A stretch of DNA of 38,203 nt, taken from Synechococcus sp. Tobar12-5m-g. Its GTDB lineage: Bacteria > Cyanobacteriota > Cyanobacteriia > PCC-6307 > Cyanobiaceae. Positions within the stretch are counted from its first letter, which is position 1. Every line of letters begins with the position of its first letter. Below the pieces are notes generated by a model. The model was not told the origin of the DNA. It ran no database searches and worked only from the letters and a program-made list of their open reading frames with translations. Position numbers and translations under genes: made by a program. Location of the stretch: contig NZ_JAGQBB010000022.1 of the NCBI RefSeq assembly GCF_024345415.1, positions 1 to 38,203 of the forward strand, written 5' to 3'. Positions 1-9,399 of the stretch are shown one piece after another.

Positions 1-127
1 AGCGGGCCAGTCCCCAAACATGGTGAGATCAGGCTCATTCCAGCCTGATCTCTGCTGAAATAGTCCAATCCGAACAATTGGTGGACCGCGACTGGCTATG
101 CGGACGTGTTGTCCAGAGCTTCCCTAA
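1..127 (-). mobile_element. Insertion-sequence terminus, left contig end (partial)
   Basis: Positions 1-127 are identical to the reverse complement of 38077-38203, and the match stops exactly at 127/128. Read outward on the minus strand, the segment starts with CTAA/TTAG and a GGAAGCTCTGGACAA-type end, continues with a perfect 11-bp hairpin, and then an ATG at 21 opening a seven-codon frame (MFGDWPA) that runs off the contig. This is the layout of a DDE-type IS end followed by the transposase start. The GGAAG start and a YTAR-like tetranucleotide recall IS5-group elements, but that assignment is inference. The 127-bp length also equals a common maximum assembly k-mer, so the contig probably ends here because the element is multicopy. 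Confidence 0.75.
25..52 (-). other. Perfect 11-bp hairpin upstream of the transposase start
   Basis: Two perfectly complementary 11-nt arms (GAGATCAGGCT and its reverse complement) enclose a 6-nt loop. The hairpin ends 3 nt before the presumed transposase ATG. Such structures in some IS elements block translation from transcripts entering from outside; that role here is inference. The same hairpin is present at the right contig end. Confidence 0.7.
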
Positions 128-429
128 GTACTCTAAGCAGTGCACAGCGCAAAGCAGGGATCTGTAACCCAATTACACCCCTACGTTTGGGTTCTGGATG
201 ACGAACGGCAGCCGATCAGCGCTTCCGAAACTGAACACCGCGTTGTCCAGGAACGGCAATGAGACGGGCATCGATCAGCGCCGTTCTGAAGACAGGCAGT
301 CGGAGCCCAGAAAACCGCAGCCTGGCAGCCACGCAGAGGAATGCAGGCGAGAGACGCTTCAAGGCTGGCCGCATCGACGGCCTTGAGCCGCCGCCATGGC
401 CCAGGCTGGACCCGGAGGCTTGGCCTGGC
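128..429. other. Stretch without a recognised gene between the IS end and msrB
   Basis: About 300 bp lie between the IS terminus and the msrB stop codon. Open frames here are short and lack recognisable domains. No terminator with a T-run, tRNA or repeat was seen. It may be the disrupted 3' flank of msrB or remains of a gene hit by the IS, but nothing identifies it. Confidence 0.4.
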
Positions 430-858
430 TCAGTCAGGTTTGAAATCGAGGGAGGCCGAGTTCACGCAGTAGCGCATCCCGGTGGGGGAGGGACCATCGG
501 TGAACAGGTGGCCCAGGTGGGCCTCGCAGCGGGCGCAGCGGATCTCGGTGCGGACCATGCCGTGGCTGCGGTCCTCGACCGTGGTGATCGCCGCCGGATC
601 GAGGCCGTCGAAGAAGCTGGGCCAGCCGGTGCCAGACTCGAACTTGGCCTGGGAGCTGAACAGCCCGGCCCCGCAGCAGACGCAGCGGTACTGACCTGCC
701 TGCTTGTGGTTCCAGTACACCCCGGTGAAGGCCCGCTCGGTGCCGCCGCAGCGGGCCACCTCGTACTGCTCGGGGGTGAGCCTTGAGCGCCAGTCCTGAT
801 CGGCCAGCGGCGTTGCTGCCAGCGCTGGATCGCTGGAGACTGAATCGGAGCTGGCCAT
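430..858 (-). CDS. msrB: Peptide-methionine (R)-S-oxide reductase MsrB
   Basis: MsrB reduces methionine-R-sulfoxide in proteins and free methionine, using thioredoxin, and so repairs oxidative damage in the cytoplasm. The 142-aa protein has the family hallmarks: the LTPEQYEVARCGGTERAF start, the substrate-pocket stretch FESGTGWPSF, two CxxC zinc pairs (CVCC near residue 60 and CARC near 107) and the C-terminal block RYCVNSASLDFKP with catalytic Cys131. The ATG at 858 is followed by a short Ala/Ser-rich lead, which is normal for cyanobacterial MsrB. It lies 32 bp downstream of the glycosyltransferase-like gene in the same orientation and may be co-transcribed with it. Confidence 0.95.
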   Translation of the reverse strand: MASSDSVSSDPALAATPLADQDWRSRLTPEQYEVARCGGTERAFTGVYWNHKQAGQYRCVCCGAGLFSSQAKFESGTGWPSFFDGLDPAAITTVEDRSHGMVRTEIRCARCEAHLGHLFTDGPSPTGMRYCVNSASLDFKPD

Positions 859-890
859 GGGCCGGGGCGTCAGAAGGGCTTGTCCTTAGG

Positions 891-2159
891 CTAATCCGCA
901 GGCAGCAGCTCCCGCACCATCGCCGCCAGGGCCGCCACTGCTCCGGGGCGGCCCCGCAGGCTGCGCAGGTCATCACGTTGGCCCGCCAGCCGTTCCGGGT
1001 GGGCCAGCCAGTCGGCGGCTTCCGCGGCGATCTGCTCCGGCCAGATCGCCCCGACCCGCTCCGGCACCACGCTGCGACCGGCGGAGATGTTCGGCCAGGC
1101 CAGGAAACCCCGCTGGCGCATCCGCCAGGCGGTCAGGGCCACGCCGATCAGCCAGCGCAGCAACGGCAGCCGCGCCACCAGCCCCAGCCAGCCATCCCAG
1201 GCCTGCATCACATGCAGATGCTGGGTGGGCACCAGCACGATCATCGGCACCGCCAATGCCCCGAGTTCCGCCGTGTTCGCCCCCACCGTCGTCAGCGCCA
1301 GGGCGCACTGGCTGAGGGGCCCATGGGCCGGATGCTGCTCAACCAGCAGGATGCGCGTGCCCGCGCCGGTTTCGATCCAGTGCCGCCCATCCGCACCGAC
1401 CGCCGCCAGGTGGGGCACACCGCTGCCGTAGTGGGCCTGCAGGGGGTTGGCCGGACCGCCGTAGCGCAGCAGCTCCGCCACCGAGCTGGTGGGGGCCACC
1501 GGCAGCAGGAACCGGCAGCCCGGCCGCAGGGCCGCCAGGCGGTCGGCGGTTTCCAGCAGAAACGGCATGCCCACCCTCAGCTTGGCCCGTTTCGAGCCGG
1601 GCAGCAGGGCCACCCAGTCACCCGGTGGCAGGGGATCCTCCGCCTGGGCCGTCGCCGAGAGATCCGCCATCAGATCTCCCACCACGGTGCAGCGCCCTCG
1701 CCAGCGGGGGGAGAGGCGCCCGGCCGCCTCCGGGCCCATCGCCGCAATCCGATCGTTCCAGCGGGGCCAGCGGACCACCCACTCGGCATAGGTGAGATGG
1801 CGGTAGCCCAGCCGGGCCGAGAGCAGCACCGTCCAGAACTGATCACCCCCCAGGAACACCACCACCCCCCGGGCCGGCCAGGGGCCGAAGCGGCGGGGAT
1901 TCCAGAGCAGCGCCCAGAAGCGCCGCGCCGGAATGATGGCGTCGAACAGGCCCAGCCGCTTGGCCACCTGGGGTTCGGCGCCCGTGGCATTCGGGCAGGG
2001 CACCAGCACCAGATTGAGGCTGTTGCTGGCGTCGGCAGCCAGGGGCCTCAGGGGCAACTGTCGATGGAGCTGGTCGGCCAACGGCCTGACCCAGGTGGTC
2101 AGTTCCCCGGGGCCATTGCAGACCAGCACGATCGCGGCGGCGGCGGGCTGCCTGGTCAA
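891..2159 (-). CDS. Lipid-A-disaccharide-synthase-related glycosyltransferase-like protein
   Basis: This 422-aa protein resembles the LpxB-related family widespread in cyanobacteria. Visible features are an N-terminal [10 protein letters not shown] loop, [15 protein letters not shown] near residue 105, the [10 protein letters not shown] motif near residue 190 (the LPGSR signature of LpxB-like GT-B enzymes) and [19 protein letters not shown] in the C-terminal half, matching the nucleotide-sugar binding region. The frame opens with TTG at 2159 directly after an in-frame stop, with no ATG or GTG ahead of the conserved N-terminus. tRNA-Leu lies about 35 bp upstream on the same strand. The substrate is unknown; a true lipid A disaccharide activity is not shown by sequence alone. 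Confidence 0.75.
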   Translation of the reverse strand: MTRQPAAAAIVLVCNGPGELTTWVRPLADQLHRQLPLRPLAADASNSLNLVLVPCPNATGAEPQVAKRLGLFDAIIPARRFWALLWNPRRFGPWPARGVVVFLGGDQFWTVLLSARLGYRHLTYAEWVVRWPRWNDRIAAMGPEAAGRLSPRWRGRCTVVGDLMADLSATAQAEDPLPPGDWVALLPGSKRAKLRVGMPFLLETADRLAALRPGCRFLLPVAPTSSVAELLRYGGPANPLQAHYGSGVPHLAAVGADGRHWIETGAGTRILLVEQHPAHGPLSQCALALTTVGANTAELGALAVPMIVLVPTQHLHVMQAWDGWLGLVARLPLLRWLIGVALTAWRMRQRGFLAWPNISAGRSVVPERVGAIWPEQIAAEAADWLAHPERLAGQRDDLRSLRGRPGAVAALAAMVRELLPAD

Positions 2160-2193
2160 GCTGGCTGCCTGCTCAAACGGTCAGGAAGAGAAA

Positions 2194-2275
2194 TGCGGAT
2201 GGCGAGACTTGAACTCGCAAGGCCGAAGCCACACGCCCCTCAAACGTGCGTGTCTACCAATTCCACCACATCCGC
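2194..2275 (-). tRNA. trnL-GAG: tRNA-Leu (anticodon GAG)
   Basis: On the minus strand the 82-nt sequence folds as a class II tRNA. It has a 7-bp acceptor stem (GCGGATG paired with CATCCGC), a D-arm containing AATTGGTAGA, an anticodon stem CACGT/GCGTG around the loop TTGAGGG (anticodon GAG), a long variable arm with a TTCG-type loop as expected for leucine, and a T-arm with GTTCAAGTC. The discriminator base is A at 2194. The genome-encoded bases after it are TTT, so CCA must be added post-transcriptionally. The anticodon GAG decodes CUC and CUU. Confidence 0.95.
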
Positions 2276-2400
2276 GTGGCCATCAGGAGCGAGGCTCCCT
2301 CCGGCTGGTCAATATACCGATCGCCCGCCCCGCCCCCCGCACCGGGCCAGGGCCCAGAGTCATGACTGATACAGTCCGCAGCGGCCAAGATTCCCCAGGG

Positions 2401-3750
2401 ATGCCCATCGGCAAGCTGCTGATCGCCAACCGCGGCGAAATCGCCCTGCGCATCCTGCGAACCTGTCGGGAGATCGGCATCGCCACCGTGGCCGTCTACA
2501 GCACGGTGGACCGCAACGCCCTGCACGTGCAGCTGGCCGATGAGGCGGTCTGCATCGGCGAGGCCCCGAGCAGCAAGAGCTACCTCAACATCCCCAACAT
2601 CATCGCGGCGGCGATCTCCCGCGGCGCCGATGCCATCCATCCCGGCTACGGCTTCCTGGCCGAAAACGATCGCTTCGCCGAGATCTGCACCGCCCACGGC
2701 CTCACCTTCGTGGGCCCCTCCGCCGAGGCGATCCGCGCCATGGGGGACAAGGCCACGGCCAAGGCCACCATGCAACGCGTTGGCGTGCCCACGATCGCCG
2801 GCAGCGCCGGGCTGCTGGAGCATCCCGCCCAGGCCGCCGAGCTGGCCGCCGCCATGGGCTACCCGGTGATGATCAAGGCCACCGCCGGCGGTGGGGGCCG
2901 GGGCATGCGCCTGGTCGAACGCGCCGACCAGCTCGACGGACTGTTCAAGGCGGCCCAGGGGGAGGCGGAAGCGGCCTTCGGCAACCCGGGCCTCTACATC
3001 GAGCAGTTCATCGATCGGCCCCGCCACGTGGAGATCCAGGTGCTGGCCGATCGCCACGGCAACGTCGTGCACCTCGGCGAGCGCGACTGCTCAATTCAGC
3101 GCCGGCACCAGAAACTGCTGGAGGAGGCCCCCAGCCCCGCCCTCGATCCGGAGCTGCGCCGCCGCATGGGCGAGGCGGCGATCACCGCCGCCCGCAGCAT
3201 CACCTACGAGGGGGCAGGCACCGTGGAATTCCTGGTCGACCGGAACGGCAACTTCTTTTTCATGGAGATGAACACCCGCATTCAGGTGGAGCATCCCGTC
3301 ACCGAAATGGTCACCGGTATCGACCTGATCGCCGAACAGTTGCGGATCGCCGGCGGCGAACCCCTCACCCTGCGCCAGGACGACATCCAGCTTCGTGGCC
3401 ACGCGATCGAGTGCCGCATCAACGCCGAGGATCCCCAGCACAACTTCCGCCCGGCCCCCGGCAGAATCACCGGCTGGCTGCCCCCGGGCGGGCCGGGGGT
3501 CCGGGTCGACAGCCACGTTTATACTGGCTATGAAATTCCCCCCTTCTACGACTCGCTGATCGGCAAGCTGATTGTCTGGGGCAAGGACCGCGACGCCGCC
3601 TTGAAGCGCATGCGGCGGGCCCTCACCGAGTGCGCCATCACCGGCATCCCCACCACGATCGAATTCCATCTCGCCCTGCTGGAGCGGCCCGAGTTCCAGC
3701 AGGGCGAGGTGCACACCAAGTTCGTCGAGCAGGAGATGCTGGTCCCTTAG
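2401..3750 (+). CDS. accC: Acetyl-CoA carboxylase biotin carboxylase subunit AccC
   Basis: AccC carboxylates the biotin on BCCP with ATP and bicarbonate, the first step of fatty-acid synthesis. The 449-aa product has the family's standard length and motifs: N-terminal [25 protein letters not shown], the ATP-grasp glycine loop [14 protein letters not shown] starting at K159, [12 protein letters not shown], and the active-site block [14 protein letters not shown] with Arg293. The ATG at 2401 matches the known N-terminus. An in-frame ATG at 2362 would add 13 non-conserved residues. The 3' end overlaps the convergent yggT by 4 bp. Nearby accB is not in the window, as is usual when the subunits are scattered. 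Confidence 0.97.
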   Translation: MPIGKLLIANRGEIALRILRTCREIGIATVAVYSTVDRNALHVQLADEAVCIGEAPSSKSYLNIPNIIAAAISRGADAIHPGYGFLAENDRFAEICTAHGLTFVGPSAEAIRAMGDKATAKATMQRVGVPTIAGSAGLLEHPAQAAELAAAMGYPVMIKATAGGGGRGMRLVERADQLDGLFKAAQGEAEAAFGNPGLYIEQFIDRPRHVEIQVLADRHGNVVHLGERDCSIQRRHQKLLEEAPSPALDPELRRRMGEAAITAARSITYEGAGTVEFLVDRNGNFFFMEMNTRIQVEHPVTEMVTGIDLIAEQLRIAGGEPLTLRQDDIQLRGHAIECRINAEDPQHNFRPAPGRITGWLPPGGPGVRVDSHVYTGYEIPPFYDSLIGKLIVWGKDRDAALKRMRRALTECAITGIPTTIEFHLALLERPEFQQGEVHTKFVEQEMLVP

Positions 3751-4079
3751 CCTGAGGCCAGCGCCGCACCCCGCTGGGCCAGCTGGCTGAGCAGGCCCTG
3801 CTGGCCCACCAGGAGTTCCCGCAGCAGGCTGATCAGCCCCACCCAGATCACCGGCGTGACATCGACGCCGCCGATCGGTTGAATCCAGCGCCGGCTCGCC
3901 ACCAGCAGGGGCTCGGTGGGGGCTCCGATCAACCGCATCACCCCCTGGCTCAGGTCGATCTGGGGGTACCAGCTCAGCACGATGCGGAAGAGGAACAGCA
4001 GGGTCCAGGCCGCCAGCAGCAGGCCCACCAGGAGGTTCAGGGCGGGCAACAGGCGCAGCAGCGCGGGAGTGGCCGTCAC
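3747..4079 (-). CDS. YggT family (Ycf19-like) membrane protein
   Basis: This 110-aa protein has two hydrophobic segments (about residues 9-35 and 75-95) around a polar centre with the family pattern [10 protein letters not shown] and a conserved proline-rich turn (IGAPTEPLL), followed by a motif like [16 protein letters not shown]. YggT/Ycf19 proteins sit in the cytoplasmic or thylakoid membrane; cyanobacterial and plastid members are linked to thylakoid organisation or cell division, without a defined reaction. It converges on accC, overlapping its stop by 4 bp, and is divergent from psbX with a short shared upstream region. Confidence 0.9.
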   Translation of the reverse strand: MTATPALLRLLPALNLLVGLLLAAWTLLFLFRIVLSWYPQIDLSQGVMRLIGAPTEPLLVASRRWIQPIGGVDVTPVIWVGLISLLRELLVGQQGLLSQLAQRGAALASG

Positions 4080-4155
4080 AAAGCCCTAAGCAGGGGAGAT
4101 CCCATCGTAGGAAGCGACCACCTTTGCCTAGGATCCGATTCGGATTACCAGCGCC

Positions 4156-4278
4156 ATGACTCCCTCCCTCTCCAACTTCCTGAGCAGCCTCGGTTGGGGC
4201 GCCGTGATCGTGGTGGTTCCGATCACCCTGGCCCTGATCCTGATCAGCCAGACCGACCAGGTGGACCGCAAGCTCTGA
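4156..4278 (+). CDS. psbX: Photosystem II protein PsbX
   Basis: This 40-aa single-span protein starts [15 protein letters not shown], has one transmembrane helix at about residues 13-32, and ends in a polar QTDQVDRKL tail. This is the PsbX pattern of the low-molecular-weight photosystem II subunit located near cytochrome b559 and the plastoquinone exchange channel. It lies immediately upstream of ycf66 in the same direction, an arrangement common in cyanobacteria that supports the call. A weak TAGGAT hexamer about 20 bp upstream (4129-4134) could be a -10 element, but no convincing -35 accompanies it. Confidence 0.93.
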   Translation: MTPSLSNFLSSLGWGAVIVVVPITLALILISQTDQVDRKL

Positions 4279-4386
4279 GCCCTGCATCCCCCGAAGGCTG
4301 GCAGCTCCGGGCCAGGTCCCTAAGCTGTCGTCACGGGTCCCGACATCGAGACCATGATCAGGCCTTCAGACTGAGGATTTTCAGAC

Positions 4387-5337
4387 GTGGTTAATGCCAG
4401 CCTGAACTGGGCAAGCATCGTCGGCATCGTGCTGGCCGTCGGTGGAGCCTTCCTGTATTTCATGCGGAGCTTCAAGCCCGCCCTCGCCCGCGACTACGAC
4501 GTCTTCTTCGCGGCCATCGGCCTGCTCTGCGGCGGCATCCTGTTCTTCCAGGGCTGGCGGCTCGATCCGATCCTCCAGTTCGGCCAGTTCCTGCTGGCGG
4601 GCACCACCGTCTTCTTCGCCTACGAGAGCGTGCGGCTGCGGGGTGTGACCACCGAGCAGGCGCGCCGCTCCTCCTTCTTCGATGACGACGAACCTCTGCC
4701 GGAGCGGGGCCGCATGGGAGGTGGCGACTGGGCCGCGGATCCAGACCGGCTTGACGAGCCCCAACCGCTGCGGCGGCGGATCCGCTCCCGCGAAACCGAG
4801 CCCCCCCAGGCCCAGGACGAGGACTTCTACCGTCCGCGACGGCCGCCGGCCCGCACCGCCATCCCCGAACGGGCCGCCAGCCGCCGCCCGGCCGACCGCG
4901 GCGACTGGACTGACGAACCGGTGACCGCCACCGGCCCCCGCCCCGACCCGTTCCCGCCGGCCTCCCCCCGCTCCCGCTTCAGCGCCGGTGCTAGCAGCCC
5001 ATCCGCCAACGCCTTCGGCGACCGCCGCCGGGACCGTGACGGAACCGCCGAACCCCGCCGCGGCAGCCGTCCGGTGTCCAGTGCCGATTCCCTGCCCCGC
5101 TCCAGCCGGAGGTCCCCGGACCCCTCCGATCCCGCCACACCCCCCGGGGTCCCCCAAGGCACGCCGCTTCGCAGTGCCCCGGGTCCCGGCCGGCTCGAAG
5201 GTCGCGGAGACCAGGCCAGCGCCACCGCGGTCAGCGATGCCGATTACACCCCGCTCCGCCCAGCCTCCCCAGGCCGTGCCGTTGCCCAGGGCCGCACGCC
5301 GCCGCCGCGAGACAACAGCTCACGCTTCGACGACTGA
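4387..5337 (+). CDS. ycf66: Ycf66 family protein with long disordered C-terminal tail
   Basis: The GTG-initiated 316-aa protein has three hydrophobic segments in its first 85 residues (about 7-25, 38-55 and 60-77). Blocks such as WASIVGIVLAVGGAFLYFMR and FFQGWRLDPILQFGQFLLAG are typical of the Ycf66 domain. From residue 90 onward the chain is rich in Pro, Arg, Asp and Ser with no globular pattern, probably cytosolic and disordered. Ycf66 is restricted to oxygenic phototrophs and its role is unknown. It follows psbX by 108 bp. A typical Ycf66 domain is much shorter, so the tail is lineage-specific sequence. Confidence 0.88.
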   Translation: MVNASLNWASIVGIVLAVGGAFLYFMRSFKPALARDYDVFFAAIGLLCGGILFFQGWRLDPILQFGQFLLAGTTVFFAYESVRLRGVTTEQARRSSFFDDDEPLPERGRMGGGDWAADPDRLDEPQPLRRRIRSRETEPPQAQDEDFYRPRRPPARTAIPERAASRRPADRGDWTDEPVTATGPRPDPFPPASPRSRFSAGASSPSANAFGDRRRDRDGTAEPRRGSRPVSSADSLPRSSRRSPDPSDPATPPGVPQGTPLRSAPGPGRLEGRGDQASATAVSDADYTPLRPASPGRAVAQGRTPPPRDNSSRFDD

Positions 5338-5354
5338 GCCAGCCCCTGCCGGTG

Positions 5355-5885
5355 ATGGGTCCATCCCTGGTGGCCCTGGCCCTGATCCCTTTCGCCCTGC
5401 TGGGCTGCAGCGGCCCCTGGGGGCTGAACCGGCGCCCGGCGCCACCCGTCGGCTTCGGCCTCCAGAGCCGGCAGGACCCAGCCCTGAGTGGCGATGGTCG
5501 GCTGCTGGCCAGCCTGGTCGAGCGCGATGGCCGCAGCAGCCTGCTGCTTCAGGAGCGTGAAAGCGGCAGGGTGCTGCCCCTGCGCACGCTGAATGGCCAG
5601 CAGCCCCACAGCTCCCCCACGCTCAGCTGGAGAGGCCGCTACCTGGCGGTGATCGTGCAGCGGGGTGAACGGCGCCTGGTGGTGATCGAGGACCGCGCCA
5701 CCGGCCGGCCCCTTCCCCTTCCCCTTCCGGGCGGCCAGGAGCCCGAGCGACTCAGCCTGGCCCCGGACGGCCGCCGTCTGGCCGTGCAGTTGGTGAACGG
5801 CGGCCAACGGCGGGTGGAGGTGTTCGATCTCAGCGGCCTGCTCGAGCCCGACCTGCCGGCGGGACTGGCGGTGCCAGGGCGATGA
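5355..5885 (+). CDS. TolB-like lipoprotein (first of a pair)
   Basis: The roughly 176-aa product begins with a lipoprotein signal peptide (LALIPFALLGC; lipidated Cys near residue 17). Repeated beta-propeller-like units follow, e.g. LSGDGRLLASLVERDGRSSL, LSWRGRYLAVIVQRGERRLV and LAPDGRRLAVQL. Such WD40-like/TolB-type repeats suggest a periplasmic scaffold, but with about three blades it is too short for a full propeller and may complete one with a partner. An in-frame GTG sits just ahead at 5352. It overlaps the next gene by ATGA (4 bp), so the pair is co-translated. Confidence 0.75.
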   Translation: MGPSLVALALIPFALLGCSGPWGLNRRPAPPVGFGLQSRQDPALSGDGRLLASLVERDGRSSLLLQERESGRVLPLRTLNGQQPHSSPTLSWRGRYLAVIVQRGERRLVVIEDRATGRPLPLPLPGGQEPERLSLAPDGRRLAVQLVNGGQRRVEVFDLSGLLEPDLPAGLAVPGR

Positions 5886-6364
5886 CGAGACAGCTGGTCC
5901 TGGTCGCAGGGCTGCTGCTGGTCGGTCTGGCCGGCTGCAGCGCCTCCCCCCTGCGGCAGCTGGGGCCGATCAACCAGGCCCTGGAGCAAGCTGGCACGGG
6001 ACGCGAGCCCTCCCTGGCCGGGGAGTGGCTGGCCTTGATCAGTGGTCGGCAAGGCCGCGAGCTGGTGCTTCTGGTGGATCTACGCACCAACCGACCGGTT
6101 CCCGTGCCGGGCCTGAACCGGCCCGATGCCCAACCGTTGAGCGTCAGCGTGGATGGCAGCGGTGAGCGGCTGGCGCTGGTGCGGCAGCGGGAGGGCCGCA
6201 CCGAACTGGGCCTGTACCGCCGCTCGATCCAGGGGTTTCAGCTTCTGCCCGTGGAGCCTGCCGGGGTGCCGCGCCAGGTGAGCCTCAGTGGGGATGGTCG
6301 CCTCCTGGCAGTCCAGGTGAGCCGGGGCGGGATCTGGCAGGTTGATCTGCTGGAGCTGCCTTAG
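5882..6364 (+). CDS. TolB-like lipoprotein (second of a pair)
   Basis: This 160-aa protein has a clear lipobox (LVGLAGC, Cys near residue 19) after a hydrophobic signal. It carries the same kind of repeat as its neighbour: AGEWLALISGRQGRELVLL, VDGSGERLALVRQREGRTEL and LSGDGRLLAVQVSRGGIWQV. It starts in a 4-bp overlap with the preceding lipoprotein, and the two look like products of an old duplication. Predicted to be anchored to a membrane on the periplasmic side; no enzymatic residues are visible. It converges on hli, overlapping its end by 4 bp. Confidence 0.75.
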   Translation: MTRQLVLVAGLLLVGLAGCSASPLRQLGPINQALEQAGTGREPSLAGEWLALISGRQGRELVLLVDLRTNRPVPVPGLNRPDAQPLSVSVDGSGERLALVRQREGRTELGLYRRSIQGFQLLPVEPAGVPRQVSLSGDGRLLAVQVSRGGIWQVDLLELP

Positions 6365-6579
6365 GGCACCAGGCCCGCCCAGTGCAGGAAGGTGTCACCG
6401 CTGAGGGCCTCGATCAGCAGCACGGCGGCAAAGCCGAGCATGGCGAAGCGGCCGTTGATGCGCTCGGCGTAGGCGCTCCAACCGAAGGCCGGGTCCTCGG
6501 GCGGAATCTCGGTTGGGGGCTGGCCAGGCAGCTGGCCTGAAGGCTGGGCAGAAGGCCCGGGGGAGTTGCTGGATTTCAC
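6361..6579 (-). CDS. hli: High-light-inducible protein (HLIP, one-helix LHC-like)
   Basis: The 72-aa protein has a Pro-rich N-terminus and a single membrane helix with the chlorophyll-binding motif AERINGRFAMLGF (ExxNxRxAMxGF), diagnostic of HLIPs/Scp proteins. These bind chlorophyll and carotenoid in the thylakoid membrane and protect photosystem II and chlorophyll synthesis under stress. Its start is 5 bp after the stop of the ABC transporter gene on the same strand, so transcription is probably coupled, perhaps with an internal promoter. Confidence 0.93.
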   Translation of the reverse strand: MKSSNSPGPSAQPSGQLPGQPPTEIPPEDPAFGWSAYAERINGRFAMLGFAAVLLIEALSGDTFLHWAGLVP

Positions 6580-6584
6580 AGGGT

Positions 6585-8582
6585 TCAGGCGCGGTTGAAG
6601 TCATAGCCGGCGGCCGGCAGCAGGCGCCAGTTGCCGTTGCCATCCAGTTCCAGAACGGTGTCATGGAAGGCGGCGAGGGTGGGGCGGTGACCAACGCTCA
6701 CGAAGGCGATCTCCCGCTCGATCAACAAGGCATAGAGGTGCTTTTCCGTGGTGACGTCGAGGGCACTGGTGGCCTCGTCGAGCACCACGAAGCGGGGGGA
6801 ATTGAGCAGCAGCCGGGCGAAGGCGAGGCGCTGCTGCTCGCCGAGCGAGAGGATCCGCTGCCAGTCCTGCTTGATGTCGAGATCGGGGTAGCGGCTCACC
6901 AGCTCCGGCAACCGCACCTCCTCGAGCACGTTGCGGAGATGGCCATCGCTGAACCGCTCCGGCTGCTGGGGGTAGCAGAGCTGCTCCCGCAGGCTGCCCA
7001 GGATCATGTAGGGCTTCTGGGGAATGAACAGCAACTCCGCCAGGGGGGGACGCCGGATCGAGCCAGCGGCAGGAGGCCAGAGGCCACTGACCAGGCGGAG
7101 GAAGGAGGTCTTGCCACAGCCGCTGGGACCCACCACCAGCAGGCGCTGGTTGGCGGCCACCTCAAGGCTGATGTCGTGGATCAGCAGGCGGTCGCTGCGG
7201 GGGGGAACCAGGTCGGCGTGGATCACCTGGATCGTGCCCTGGGCTTCAGGGACCAAAGCTGGTTCCTCGCCAGCCTGGGGAGAGGCGGCGGCATTGATCT
7301 CGTCGACCTTGACCTGAAAGCCCTCCAGCCGGCTGATGCTGGCCGAGAAGGCCGCCAGGCGATCGATGTTGTTGACGATGTAGCTGACCGAGAACAGCAC
7401 CTGGGAGAAGGCGATGCTGGCCTGGCCGAACACACCGAAATCCACCTCTTTGGCGAAGTAAACGGGGGCGATCACCAGCCAGGGCAGGAAGCGGGAGAAG
7501 TAGTCGTAGGAGCGCTGGATCACCTGAATCAGGGCTTCCCAGATGATCAGGCGGTCGTAGTTGACGATCGCCCCGCCCAGGCGGCGCTCGGCCTCCTTGC
7601 CCTCCTGGTTTTCACCGCGATAGAAGGCGATCGATTCGGCGTTGTCGCGGATGTGGACGAGGCCGTAGCGGAAATCCGCCTCCAGCTTGAGCTGCTGGTA
7701 GTTGAGGGCCACCAGTTTGCGGCTAGCAAACACGATCAGAGCCGTGCCGCCCACGGAATACACCAGCAGCAAAACGGCGAGATTCACGCTGATGTTCCAC
7801 AGCACGATCACGAAGCTCACGAAGGTGAGCAGGGCCGCCAGGATCTCCACGGTCACACTCAGGCTGGTGCCGGTGAAGCTGGCCGTGTCCTGGGAGATCC
7901 GCTGGTCCGGGTTATCGATCTCCTCGATCGATTCGTCGTTGGGATTGAGGACGTAGTAGGCCCTGTTGGAAAGGTAGCGGCCCAGCAGGCGGGTGCTCAG
8001 CCACTTGCGCCACAGCAGGCCGAGTTTCGGGATCAGGTAACTCTGGATCGCCCGGATCGGCAAGGCCAGCACCAGGCAGAAGGCGTAGATCGCCACGATC
8101 TTCCAGAAGCCGTCCTGGTCGTAGGCCACCAGGGCGTTGTCGACATTGCGGGCAATGAAGCTGATGCCCACGTTGATGCCGTTGATCACCAGGATCAGCA
8201 GGGCGATCACCCCCATCAGCAGCCAGGGCAACCAGCGGCCCTGGCGCAACTTGGCCCGCAGGCTGCCGAAGGCCACCAGCCCGGCGGCGAACAGGGCCAT
8301 GATCAGCGGCCCGATCGGCCCGCTCCAGAGGGCGGCCACCTGCTCGGGGACCCCCGGCAGGAAACGGCTGCGCAGCTCGGGAATCAGGCTGCCGCTGATC
8401 GCCACCGCCGCGGTGAGCAGCAGCAGGGTGAGGCCCACCACCACCGCCAGCAGGGACACCACCAGCAACAGGAACTGCCAGGAACTGCTCTCCTCCAGGG
8501 GAAGGAAGTAGGGCTGGGCCAGGCGCTGCAGCTTGCCGAGCTGGTCGCGGAAACCCTTCAGGACACTCATGGACCGATCCAT
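6585..8582 (-). CDS. ABC half-transporter, YddA/SbmA-BacA-like (fused permease and ATPase)
   Basis: The 665-aa protein has an N-terminal membrane domain (about residues 35-400; roughly six spans), with the SbmA/BacA-like stretch WRKWLSTRLLGRYLSNRAYY and NPDQRISQD of the ABC-D-type (ABC_membrane_2) family. A C-terminal ATPase follows, with Walker A VVGPSGCGKTSFLR (K491), signature LSLGEQQRLAFARLLL, Walker B FVVLDEATSALD and a switch histidine in SVGHRPTL. It should act as a homodimer in the inner or thylakoid membrane. The substrate is unknown; relatives move peptides, cobalamin or acyl-CoA. ATGs at 8582 and 8570 are both possible. It precedes hli by 5 bp. Confidence 0.88.
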   Translation of the reverse strand: MDRSMSVLKGFRDQLGKLQRLAQPYFLPLEESSSWQFLLLVVSLLAVVVGLTLLLLTAAVAISGSLIPELRSRFLPGVPEQVAALWSGPIGPLIMALFAAGLVAFGSLRAKLRQGRWLPWLLMGVIALLILVINGINVGISFIARNVDNALVAYDQDGFWKIVAIYAFCLVLALPIRAIQSYLIPKLGLLWRKWLSTRLLGRYLSNRAYYVLNPNDESIEEIDNPDQRISQDTASFTGTSLSVTVEILAALLTFVSFVIVLWNISVNLAVLLLVYSVGGTALIVFASRKLVALNYQQLKLEADFRYGLVHIRDNAESIAFYRGENQEGKEAERRLGGAIVNYDRLIIWEALIQVIQRSYDYFSRFLPWLVIAPVYFAKEVDFGVFGQASIAFSQVLFSVSYIVNNIDRLAAFSASISRLEGFQVKVDEINAAASPQAGEEPALVPEAQGTIQVIHADLVPPRSDRLLIHDISLEVAANQRLLVVGPSGCGKTSFLRLVSGLWPPAAGSIRRPPLAELLFIPQKPYMILGSLREQLCYPQQPERFSDGHLRNVLEEVRLPELVSRYPDLDIKQDWQRILSLGEQQRLAFARLLLNSPRFVVLDEATSALDVTTEKHLYALLIEREIAFVSVGHRPTLAAFHDTVLELDGNGNWRLLPAAGYDFNRA

Positions 8583-8605
8583 CTGGCGCCATTGTCGCCG
8601 TTGGC

Positions 8606-9255
<650 letters not shown>

Positions 9256-9399
9256 GCTGAAGTGGAGGCAGCTGATGAAAGGCCTTTGCATCGGCACAGC
9301 GGGCATTGGCATTGACACATCCGCTAAGATTCTAACAAATTGGATGGATACGTTCTTTGGAACGGCTCCAATGCTCGCCATCCCCTGAGGTTCAGGCTC

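Noticed and set aside
1933-2400. Longer accC frame starting at 1933
   Set aside because: It runs through the tRNA-Leu gene and antisense to the glycosyltransferase-like gene; the conserved N-terminus starts at 2401.
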